A DNA stretch of 64,000 bases from Terripilifer ovatus. GTDB lineage: Bacteria; Pseudomonadota; Alphaproteobacteria; Rhizobiales; Beijerinckiaceae. The DNA lies in assembly GCA_029222685.1 (NCBI GenBank), contig JARHVB010000010.1, positions 124,001 through 188,000 on the forward strand, written 5' to 3'. Positions within the stretch are counted from its first letter, which is position 1. The number at the start of each line of letters is the position of its first letter. The notes beneath the pieces were generated by a model. It worked only from the letters and a program-made list of their open reading frames with translations. It was not told the DNA's origin and made no database searches. The translations under genes and the position numbers were made by a program. Positions 52,556 to 61,210 of this stretch are shown here, in pieces.

Positions 52556-54441
52556 GTGGAAAATCGCAGGGATATTGATGGGTTAAGGGCGATCGCCGTT
52601 GTTTCCATCACGATCTTTCATTTGCGCACGTCATTGGCAACCGGTGGCTTTGTTGGCGTCGACGTCTTCTATGTCATCTCAGGATTTTTGATCGGCGGCA
52701 GGGTATTTTCTCAGATCGCCGCCGGCAATTTCTCGATTGCGTCGTTTTATTATCGTCGCTTCCGCCGCATCGTTCCGGCCTTTGTGGCTATGTGCTTCGG
52801 GGTCACCGTGGCGGCCTTGTTGATCCTGTATCCGCCCAGTCTCAAGCTCTATGCAGAGAGTATGATCGCGGCGGCGTTATCGGTTTCGAATTTCTATTTC
52901 TGGTTGAACGCCAACTATTTTGCGCCTTCGGCCTATACGTTGCCTTTGCTCATACGTGGTCGCTCGCGGTTGAAGAGCAGTTCTATCTGCTGTTCCCCTT
53001 GTTGATGATCGGTCTGGCCCGCTTCGGGCCAAGAGCGGCAACATGGGTCATCGGCGGAATTGCACTTGCCTCTTTGGCAGTCTCCGTCATCGGCGTTAAA
53101 TACGCGCCGGGCGCCACATTTTACCTTCTGCCTGCTCGAACCTGGGAAATATTGCTTGGCGCGCTGGTCGCTCGCGGAAACTTTAATGTTTTCGACAATG
53201 CGGGGATACGTCAGGCCGCGGCGGCGGTTGGGGCAGCGCTGATCGTCGCTCCCATCTTTCTCTATACGGAAGCGACACCGTTCCCCGGCCTGGCGGCGCT
53301 CCCGCCATGTCTGGGCACTGCTATGCTGATCGCCGCCGGCTCCCGCGGATCGACGGCAGTGGGTGCAGCGCTGTCTGTTCGTCCGGTTGTTTTTGTCGGA
53401 TTGATCTCCTACTCGCTCTACCTCTGGCACTGGCCCGTGATTGTGCTGATGCAAGAAGCCCTTCCGGCGCCAAATCTTGCGCGCATCTGGAAAATTGCCG
53501 CCATTTTACTGTCTTTCGGTCTGGCGGTCTTCTCCTGGCGCTATATCGAGCAGCCATTCCGGGTCAGGAAGTTCGAGCCGAGAACTATTTTCAGACTTTC
53601 AGGTATCGGCATTGCCGCCGCCACGGCGGTGGGCGCTTTGGTCGTTGCTACGCAGGGACTTCCAACAAGGTTCAGTCCGGATGTTGCGAAAATTGCGGGC
53701 TATCTTGGTTATGTTTCGCACAATCGGGAAGGGCAATGTTTCCTCAACAGTTATGACAAGTTTGCCGCCTTTCAGCCTGACGTCTGCCTCGTGCGCAGCA
53801 GCGAGAAGCCCAACGTTCTGTTGATGGGAGATAGTCACGCGGCCCATCTCTGGACCGGGTTGAATGCACGCTTTTCAAACATCAATCTGATGCAGGCGGA
53901 TGCAGTCGGATGCAAGCCGGTGTTTTCGCAGCGGCCACGGGCACTGGCATCCTGCACGGAGCTTATGAATCATATCTTCAAGACGTTTCTGCCGGCCGGT
54001 AAAGTCGATGTTCTGATCATTTCGGCGAACTGGGATGCAGGCGACGTAGAACCGTTACGCGAAACCCTCGTCGCATTGAGAGCGTCCGGCGTTCGTGTGC
54101 TGGTGTCTGGACCGACCGTCGGCTATGATCTACCTCTTCCCCAGTTGATGGCCATCGGTCTTGAGCGCGGCATCCCGGATTTCGCTGATCGTCACGTCGT
54201 GACAGATCGCGCGGACCTGGACGCTCGAATGGAAAAAATGACGCGTGAAGCCGGGACCGAATATGTCTCCATCTATCGGTACCTGTGTGGCAGCGGAGAG
54301 TGTGCGAAGACGGCTCGTGATGGCATTCCGATCGCCTTTGACTCGTCTCATTTCACAGCCGAAGGCTCCGCTTATGTTGCGCATGCGTTTGATCAAATTT
54401 TGGGGAAAATAATCGTATCGGGACCACTCGTTGCGAATTGA
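52556..54441 (+). pseudogene. OafA/YrhL-type acyltransferase with SGNH domain, interrupted by a frameshift
   Basis: One gene in two frames. The first part (GTG 52556 on) reads MENRRDIDGLRAIAVVSI, VDVFYVISGFLI and FYYRRFRRI, the acyltransferase-3 start, to NYFAPSAYTLPLL. The next frame continues immediately with HTWSLAVEEQFYLLFPLLM, about ten membrane helices and a C-terminal SGNH domain (LLMGDSHAAHLW, FDSSHFTAEG). Reading CCT-TTG-CT|CAT-ACG-TGG shows that one base is missing at 52950/52951. Restored, it would be about 629 residues, normal for O-antigen or exopolysaccharide O-acetyltransferases. Decay, phase variation or a sequence error are all possible. Base composition is lower in GC than the neighbours. 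Confidence 0.85.
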
Positions 54442-54915
54442 ACCTTTGCCGCAACGCCGTCTCTGCTTCTCCCCATGTCGAATATTGACGTGCCACCGCA
54501 TGCAGGCTTGGCGGAAGCGCAGGATGCAAGCGCTACCACGGCCCTCTGCGAAGTTTATCTTCGATTAACCATAAATTTCGTTGAAGCCGATCCGGCGAGT
54601 ACAGCCAATCGAATTTACCTGGACAAGAACAAACAGAGAACTTAAAGTGATCGTAACAGGAAACATGGAGTGTTTGGCCATGCGTACGTTTTTTATGGAT
54701 ACAATCGAACTCGCAGCGCTCGCCGCTTTTGTCGGAATGATCCTTTTGCTGACCCGCTCCGCCCCGATTGTTTGAGCCGCGCGGCTGTTGATGGCGGGCG
54801 TAATTGGATATCCGGTCTCGACGCGCCCGCCACATTCCCCGATCATCCGCGCCGCTGCGGACAGATGTCCGTTGAGTCGCGCGAATGAATCGCCTGGAAC
54901 GGAACCCTGACAGCA
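54442..54915. other. Gap between acyltransferase and dnaE
   Basis: About 470 bases. Apart from the possible small membrane protein at 54665-54775, I see no gene. The left half is AT-richer; the right half (54780-54910) has normal composition and should contain the dnaE promoter. Confidence 0.4.
54665..54775 (+). CDS. Possible small single-pass membrane protein
   Basis: A frame of 36 codons with AGGA four to five bases before its ATG. Residues 11-29 are a clean hydrophobic helix (MDTIELAALAAFVGMILLL) with a short Cys/Arg-containing N-terminus and a TRSAPIV tail. The size and helix suit small membrane proteins, but no family is recognised and chance is not excluded. A longer in-frame ATG at 54581 adds a basic region without a helix. 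Confidence 0.35.
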   Translation: MECLAMRTFFMDTIELAALAAFVGMILLLTRSAPIV

Positions 54916-57900
54916 ATGCCGCAGACTATCGATCGGATCGTCAAAGAGGTGGGTTTTGTGCACCTGCATGTGCACACCTCGTTTTCCCTGCGCGAAGGTG
55001 CGCTGACGATCCCCAAGCTGATCAGCTTTGCCAAGGCCGACCACATGCCGGCGCTGGCGATCACCGATACGAACAATCTCTTCGGGGCGCTGGAGTTTTC
55101 CGAGAAGGTCTCGAAAGAAGGCATCCAGCCGATCATCGGCTGTCGCCTGACGCTCGATTTCGGCGATGCCCGCAAGCTCGGCGCCAGGGCCGATGATCCG
55201 ACCGCCGGGCGCGGCGGCATTGTCCTCATTGCCCAGAACGAGGAGGGCTATGCCAACCTGATGCGTCTCGTCTCCTCGGCCTGGATCGAGCCGCAGGCGG
55301 GCGATCTGCCGCATGTATCGGTCGACCAGCTTTCCCGCGAGGCCAAAGGCCTGATCGCGCTGAGCGGCGGTCCCACCGGCGCCGTTGATGTGCTGTTGCG
55401 CGACAACAGGGCCGAACAGGCGGCGCTTCGCGCCAGCGAACTGGAGCGGATATTCCCCGGCCGCTTCTATGTCGAATTGCAGCGTCACGGCACGCCCGCC
55501 GAAAAAAGGGTCGAACCGCAACTCGTCGACCTGGCTTACCGGCGCTCTTTGCCGCTTGTCGCCACCAATGAGCCTTATTTCGCCGCCCGTTCCGATCATG
55601 AGGCGCATGACGCGTTGCTGTGCATCGCCGACGGCACGACCACGAGCGAGACCAATCGCCGTCAGCTTACCGCCGAGCACCGGTTCAAGACGCGCGTCGA
55701 AATGCAGACCTTGTTTGCCGATCTGCCGGAGGCCCTGACCCGTTCCGTCGAAATCGCCATGCGCTGCAGCTATCGGCCGAGGACGCGGGGCCCCATTCTG
55801 CCGCGCTTCACGTCGCCTGATGGCCAGATCCAGGACGAAGTCACCGAGCTTCAGCGCCAGGCGCGCGAAGGCCTGAGGGCCCGTCTCGATGCCCACGGCA
55901 TGGCGCCCGGCTTTGGCGAGAGCGATTATCAGGAGCGGCTCGAGTTCGAGCTCAACGTCATCATCAAGATGAAGTTTCCCGGCTACTTTCTCATCGTCGC
56001 CGACTTCATCAAATGGGCCAAGGCGCAGGGCATTCCGGTGGGGCCGGGCCGTGGCTCCGGCGCAGGCTCGCTGGTCGCATGGTCGCTGACCATCACCGAT
56101 CTCGACCCGATGCGCTTCGGGCTTCTGTTCGAGCGCTTTCTCAATCCCGAACGCGTGTCGATGCCCGACTTCGACATCGACTTCTGCCAGTATCGCCGTG
56201 ACGAGGTCATCCGCTATGTGCGCCAGCGCTACGGCATCGATCGCGTCGCGCAGATCATCACCTTCGGTTCCTTCCTGGCGCGCGGCGTCATGCGCAATGT
56301 CGGCCGCGTGCTGGAAATGCCGCTCGGCCAGGTCGATAAACTCGCCAAGCTGGTACCGCAGAATCCGGCGTCGCCCGTCACGCTCAACCAGGCCATCGAG
56401 TCCGAGCCGCGCCTGAAGGAGGCGATGGAGCAGGATGAGCGCGTCGCCACTTTGGTCGATATCGCGCAGAAGCTTGAAGGTCTTTATTCCAACGCCTCGA
56501 CCCATGCGGCCGGCATCGTCATCGGCGATCGTCCGCTCGTCGAACTGGTGCCGCTCTATCGCGATCCGAAATCGGATATGCCCGCGACCCAGTTCAACAT
56601 GAAATGGGTCGAACCCGCCGGTCTGGTAAAGTTCGACTTTCTCGGCCTGAAGACGCTGACCACTTTGGCGATCACCGTCGATCTTCTGCGCAAACGGGGT
56701 GTCGAGGTCGAGATCGACAGGATTCCGCTCGACGACAAGAAGACCTATGAAATGCTCGGGCGCGGCGAGACGGTCGGCGTGTTCCAGGTGGAAAGTGCCG
56801 GCATGCGCAAGGCGCTCGTTGAAATGCGCGCCGACCGGCTCGAGGACATTATCGCGCTTGTCGCGCTCTATCGGCCGGGTCCGATGGCGAACATCCCGAC
56901 CTATTGCGCCGTCAAACTGGGCGAGCAGGAGCCCGACTATATCCATCCGAAGATCGAGTCGATCCTCAAGGAGACCTTCGGCGTCATCATCTATCAGGAA
57001 CAGGTGATGCAGATCGCCCAGCTCCTGTCGGGCTATTCGCTCGGCGAAGCCGATCTTCTGCGCCGCGCCATGGGCAAGAAGATCAAGGCGGAAATGGACG
57101 CGCAACGCGACCGCTTCGTGCGCGGCGCCGTCGAGCGCGACATCGCCAAACCCAAGGCGAACGAGATTTTCGATCTGCTGGCGAAGTTCGCCGACTACGG
57201 CTTCAACAAGAGCCATGCGGCCGCCTACGCGCTGATCGCCTATCAGACCGCCTGGTTCAAGGCCAATTATCCGGTCGAGTTCATTGCCGCCTCAATGACG
57301 CTCGACAAGGCGAACACCGACAAGCTGGCCGAATTCCGCAATGAGGCACAGCGCTTGGGCATCAAGGTCGAAGCGCCGTCGATCAACAATTCGCTGGCGG
57401 ATTTCAGCGTGCATCAGGACGAGACCGGCAGCCTGTCGATCCGCTATGCCTTCTCGGCGGTCAAGGGCGTCGGCGAGGGCCAGTCCGAGGCGATTGTCGT
57501 CGCGCGCGGCGACAGACCGTTCCGCGATTTCGCTGATTTCGCCGGCCGCATCGATCCCAAGGGCATCAACAAGAAGGTGCTCGAAAATCTCGCCTCCGCC
57601 GGCGCGTTCGACGCCTTCGAGCCGGAGCGCGCCCGCGCCTTTGCCGCCGTCGAGACGATCATGGCGATCGCCAACCGCACGCAGGCCGAAATTCAGGCCG
57701 GCCAGTCGGCTCTTTTCGGCGATGCAGGGGCGGCGCCGATCGTGCTGCCGAAAGCCGTGCCCTGGGCGCCGGCCGAGCGCTTGCGCCGCGAATTCGATGC
57801 GATCGGCTTCTTTCTGTCCGGCCATCCGCTCGACGATTACCAAGGCATATTGAAACGTCTGCATGTCGAACGCTGGGCTGATTTTGCCCGTTCCGTGAAG

Positions 57901-58389
57901 AAAGGTGCCTCCGCCGCGCGGCTTGCGGCGACCGTGCTCGACCGCATGGAGCGGCGCACCAAGTCAGGCTCGAAAATGGGCATCGTGACGCTGTCTGATC
58001 CATCGGGTCAGTATGAGGCGATCCTGTTTCAGGAAGGCCTGAACCAGTACCGCGATCTGCTCGAAAAGGGTTCCGTCGTCATGGTCACCCTGCAGGCCAA
58101 TGTCGAAGGCGAGGACGTGCGCGCCCGCATCGTCACCGTCGAGCCCTTGGACAAGGCCGCCGCCAAAGTGCAGAAGGGCCTGCGCATCTTCGTGCGCGAC
58201 GAAAGTCCGCTGCCGTCTCTCACCCAGCGCCTCGCCACAAAGGGCGAGGGCGAAATCTCTATCGTGCTGATGCTCGATCGCGATCACAGCGAGGTCGAGG
58301 TGCGTCTGCCCGGCAGGTTCCATGTTTCGCCACAGACGGCGGGCGCCATCAAGGCCATTCCCGGCATCGTCGCCGTCGAGCATATTTAG
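54916..58389 (+). CDS. dnaE: DNA polymerase III alpha subunit
   Basis: Replicative polymerase of 1157 residues. The N-terminal PHP domain has HLHVHTSFSLREGAL; the polymerase palm carries GPGRGSGAGSLVAW and the catalytic Asp pair in MPDFDIDFCQ, with a third Asp downstream; later come the SRLFGAMG-like YSLGEADLLRRAMGKK and GFNKSHAAAYALIAYQ regions, a helix-hairpin-helix and an OB domain (MGIVTLSDPSGQYEAILF). It carries out chromosome replication with the rest of Pol III. It is the DnaE1 type. Convergent with an amidohydrolase gene 21 bases away. Confidence 0.96.
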   Translation: MPQTIDRIVKEVGFVHLHVHTSFSLREGALTIPKLISFAKADHMPALAITDTNNLFGALEFSEKVSKEGIQPIIGCRLTLDFGDARKLGARADDPTAGRGGIVLIAQNEEGYANLMRLVSSAWIEPQAGDLPHVSVDQLSREAKGLIALSGGPTGAVDVLLRDNRAEQAALRASELERIFPGRFYVELQRHGTPAEKRVEPQLVDLAYRRSLPLVATNEPYFAARSDHEAHDALLCIADGTTTSETNRRQLTAEHRFKTRVEMQTLFADLPEALTRSVEIAMRCSYRPRTRGPILPRFTSPDGQIQDEVTELQRQAREGLRARLDAHGMAPGFGESDYQERLEFELNVIIKMKFPGYFLIVADFIKWAKAQGIPVGPGRGSGAGSLVAWSLTITDLDPMRFGLLFERFLNPERVSMPDFDIDFCQYRRDEVIRYVRQRYGIDRVAQIITFGSFLARGVMRNVGRVLEMPLGQVDKLAKLVPQNPASPVTLNQAIESEPRLKEAMEQDERVATLVDIAQKLEGLYSNASTHAAGIVIGDRPLVELVPLYRDPKSDMPATQFNMKWVEPAGLVKFDFLGLKTLTTLAITVDLLRKRGVEVEIDRIPLDDKKTYEMLGRGETVGVFQVESAGMRKALVEMRADRLEDIIALVALYRPGPMANIPTYCAVKLGEQEPDYIHPKIESILKETFGVIIYQEQVMQIAQLLSGYSLGEADLLRRAMGKKIKAEMDAQRDRFVRGAVERDIAKPKANEIFDLLAKFADYGFNKSHAAAYALIAYQTAWFKANYPVEFIAASMTLDKANTDKLAEFRNEAQRLGIKVEAPSINNSLADFSVHQDETGSLSIRYAFSAVKGVGEGQSEAIVVARGDRPFRDFADFAGRIDPKGINKKVLENLASAGAFDAFEPERARAFAAVETIMAIANRTQAEIQAGQSALFGDAGAAPIVLPKAVPWAPAERLRREFDAIGFFLSGHPLDDYQGILKRLHVERWADFARSVKKGASAARLAATVLDRMERRTKSGSKMGIVTLSDPSGQYEAILFQEGLNQYRDLLEKGSVVMVTLQANVEGEDVRARIVTVEPLDKAAAKVQKGLRIFVRDESPLPSLTQRLATKGEGEISIVLMLDRDHSEVEVRLPGRFHVSPQTAGAIKAIPGIVAVEHI

Positions 58390-58410
58390 CGCTCGACGGC
58401 GATTGAGTCT

Positions 58411-59889
58411 TCAGCCGCAGCAGGCCGGCGGCGCCAGCCGGCCGCCGGCTGCCTTGCGGATGCGGAGCGACGATTCTTTTGCAGCGGCGACGATGCGCGG
58501 TACATCGTAAGCGACCAGCTTGCCGTCGCGCTTCACGATCCGGCCGTCGGCGAACACCGTATCGATGTTCTGCGGCGTCGCCGACATCACCACCGTCGCC
58601 TCGATATTGGCCATGGGGGCTGTGTTCACGTCGTTTGTGCGAATGAGAATGATATCGGCGCGTTTGCCAGGTGTTAGCGAACCTGTGACGTTGCCCAGGC
58701 CAAGTGCCTTGGCGCCGTTGATCGTGCCCATGTCGATGACTTCCTTGAAGCCAAGGAATGGATCTTTCTCGCTCGAAGTGCCTTTCCAGGGTATCGCCAT
58801 GTTCCAGGTAAAACGCATGATTTCGAGCATGTTGGGCGGCGCGATCGAGCTCGCGTCGCACGACAGTGAAACCTTGAGACCTGCTCTGCGCATGCGCATG
58901 AGCGCATCGCGGGGATCGCCCGCGAGGCCGAGCCTGTGTTCGGAATGGGTCGCGAAACTGATCGGTGATCCGGCGCGCACCATGGCGGCGTAGTCATCGT
59001 CACGACCTGGCAGATAGTGGCAGATCAGGAAGTTCGGTCCCAGATAGCCACGCTTCTCATAGTCGACGGCGGACATGTTGTTGGGCGGTGTCTGGCCCGC
59101 ATGGACGGCAATGGGGAGCTTGCGCTTCATCGCCTGCGCCACGTCCTCGTGGAATACGGCTTCGGTCGCCTGTCCAATGCCGCGCAGATTGACGCCGAGA
59201 TGCACCAGTTCGCCGAACGGAGACGACGAACCGAACCATTCGTCGCGCACCCGGTCGATATCGGTGAAGTCGAGCGGCTTGTCACGCGCCAGCATGTCGA
59301 TGTGGCCATAGGCATAGCGGGCGCGCAGCAGCGAGTCGCGATGCGCGCGCAGTTCCGCGTTTGCATGGGCGGGGGAGCGCACATTGTGCGCCCAGTTATG
59401 GACTGTTGTGACGCCGTTGTTGGCAAGTTCCGCCATCGCCAGCATGATGCTGTTGTAGAAATCGTCCGGCGTGTAGAGTGCCGACGTGGCGGCCTTGGCC
59501 GGGAAATATTCGAAACCGTCGGCCAGATAGTTCCGGCCGAGCGCGCTCCACATATGATAGTGGGTGTCGATGAGGCCGGGCATGACGATCATGTCCTCGG
59601 CATTGATGATGTCGGCGCCCGGTTCAACCAGGTTCTCCCCGATCTTATCGATCGCGCCGTCGCGGACGAGAACATCGGCACGCGGCAACACGCCCAGAGT
59701 TGCGTCGGCGGTGATCACCGCGCCGTTCTTTATCAGATAAGTTCCGCGTGCACTCGCGCGGGGCGGCTGGTTGGCAGGCAGAGCGGATTGCGCCACGGCC
59801 TGCGCCAGAAATCCGGTCTGCGTCGTACAGGCGCAGCCGGCAAAAGAAGCAGCGCCGAGAAATTTTGCGAACGATCGACGTGACAGCAT
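58411..59889 (-). CDS. Exported amidohydrolase (cytosine deaminase/chlorohydrolase-like)
   Basis: Metal-dependent hydrolase of 492 residues. ATG at 59889 is favoured: it opens a Tat-type signal (LSRRSFAKFLGAASFAG) and has GGGG upstream. A Cys pair right after the hydrophobic part (GCACTT) could be a lipobox, though Phe at -3 is unusual. Metal sites are DTHYHMW, IAVHAGQTP, the His of ICHYLPG and Asp in SLSCDASS. The family deaminates or dechlorinates guanine, cytosine, triazines or related heterocycles. The C-terminal strand has MANIEATVVMSATPQNID. Export is atypical for this family. A Bug-type binding protein follows upstream in the same direction, possibly for the same compound. Confidence 0.85.
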   Translation of the reverse strand: MLSRRSFAKFLGAASFAGCACTTQTGFLAQAVAQSALPANQPPRASARGTYLIKNGAVITADATLGVLPRADVLVRDGAIDKIGENLVEPGADIINAEDMIVMPGLIDTHYHMWSALGRNYLADGFEYFPAKAATSALYTPDDFYNSIMLAMAELANNGVTTVHNWAHNVRSPAHANAELRAHRDSLLRARYAYGHIDMLARDKPLDFTDIDRVRDEWFGSSSPFGELVHLGVNLRGIGQATEAVFHEDVAQAMKRKLPIAVHAGQTPPNNMSAVDYEKRGYLGPNFLICHYLPGRDDDYAAMVRAGSPISFATHSEHRLGLAGDPRDALMRMRRAGLKVSLSCDASSIAPPNMLEIMRFTWNMAIPWKGTSSEKDPFLGFKEVIDMGTINGAKALGLGNVTGSLTPGKRADIILIRTNDVNTAPMANIEATVVMSATPQNIDTVFADGRIVKRDGKLVAYDVPRIVAAAKESSLRIRKAAGGRLAPPACCG

Positions 59890-59965
59890 CGGAACCCCCT
59901 GTGTGGAAGTCCTATTGATACGTGCCACGCCGGATAGGACAAGCGAATAAATCGGCGACGCCAGC

Positions 59966-60946
59966 TTACAACTGCTTAATCTTCGCCAGGACGATCGCAC
60001 GCTTCCAGCTCTCGATCCTTGCCAGCATTTGCTTGTGCAACGATTCACTCGTGCCGGGGTGAGGAAGGCCGCCGGCCTTGAGCAGGAACTCGCGCGTTTC
60101 GTCGCGCTTCAGAATGTCGTTGAGCTTGGCTACGATCTTCTGGACATGTGCCTGCGGTGTTTGCGCCGGCATGACGGCAAAGAATTCCGCCACCCATTTG
60201 ACGTTCTTGAGACCTTGCTCCTCGGTCGTGGGAACATCCGGAAAGGTGGGAAACCGTTGGTCGTCCAGCATGGCGATGGCGCGCACGCCCTTACGGTTGA
60301 GGCCGCCGAGGGCTCCGGTCAGATCGACGATCAGAAAATCGATGTTGCCGGTCTCGACATCCCGAAGGGCTTCCATGGCAGCCTTGTAGGGAACCGGCGT
60401 CGCGGTCGCGCCGATCTCATCGAGTAACAGGGCGGTGGTGGCGATGGAGGTCGTGGTAGGAACACCGTAAGTAGCCTTGCCGGCTTTGGATTTGATGAGC
60501 GCGGTCAGGTCAGCAATGTTCCGCACCGGGCTGTCGCCCTTGACAATGAGGGTAAACGGAACATTGGCGAGCGATGTGACCGGCGTGAAATCCTCGAACT
60601 TGTAAGGCAGCTCCTTATACAGAACGAAATTGCCGGTCACGGGCGCTGAGGGCGTGATCAACATCGTATAACCGTCCGGCGGGGCCTTCGCGACCGAGTT
60701 GCCGCCGATATTGCCGCCGGCGCCCGGTCGATTCTCGACGACGACCGGTTGTCCGATGGATTTGGCGAGCTCTTCGGTAAAATAGCGGGCGAGGATGTCT
60801 GCGCCGCTTCCCGCCGTATAGGGAACCACCGCCTTCACCGGGCGTGACGGATAATCCTCCGCCTGAGCGGTCGAGGCGGTCGTCTGGCCAAGCGCAAATC
60901 CTCCGATATACAGCGCAGCGACCAGCAGTTTCCAAGATGATTTCAA
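59966..60946 (-). CDS. Bug/TctC-type periplasmic binding protein
   Basis: Binding protein of 326 residues. TTG at 60946 is the best start: GGGGAGGG precedes it by six bases and the signal peptide (MKSSWKLLVAALYIGGFALG ... TAQAED) begins at once. Hallmarks are VKAVVPYTAGSGADI, VVVENRPGAGGNIGG, DGYTMLITPSAP and VPTTTSIATTALLLDE. It would bind a carboxylate in the periplasm. No TctA/TctB genes are nearby. The exported amidohydrolase 76 bases downstream on the same strand is likely in the same operon. Confidence 0.9.
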   Translation of the reverse strand: MKSSWKLLVAALYIGGFALGQTTASTAQAEDYPSRPVKAVVPYTAGSGADILARYFTEELAKSIGQPVVVENRPGAGGNIGGNSVAKAPPDGYTMLITPSAPVTGNFVLYKELPYKFEDFTPVTSLANVPFTLIVKGDSPVRNIADLTALIKSKAGKATYGVPTTTSIATTALLLDEIGATATPVPYKAAMEALRDVETGNIDFLIVDLTGALGGLNRKGVRAIAMLDDQRFPTFPDVPTTEEQGLKNVKWVAEFFAVMPAQTPQAHVQKIVAKLNDILKRDETREFLLKAGGLPHPGTSESLHKQMLARIESWKRAIVLAKIKQL

Positions 60947-61210
60947 AATTCCCTCCCCGAATTCGAGCTTCATTGATTTGCGGAGAGTAGAACGCCCATC
61001 GATGGGTGTCAGCACCACCGCTCCGGCAAACCGCAATTGTTTCGTGATTATTATCAAACTGCAAACAATTTTATCGATGCCCTTGAAGTTGAGTTTGCTA
61101 TGGCGGCAGCGGCATACGAAGAGTCCCACTTTATCCAATCGGATTTAGTCAAATTTCAACTGTTCCGGTCACTTTCCATCGTTGCGATACATCTAGGATC
61201 GGCCGTTGAT

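Noticed and set aside
52792..54441. Separate 549-codon gene with its own start
   Set aside because: The first 50 residues are out-of-frame reading of the upstream acyltransferase part; the gene is one frameshifted unit.
54565..57216. 883-codon frame antisense to dnaE
   Set aside because: Mirror of dnaE codon use, no domain, no start signal.
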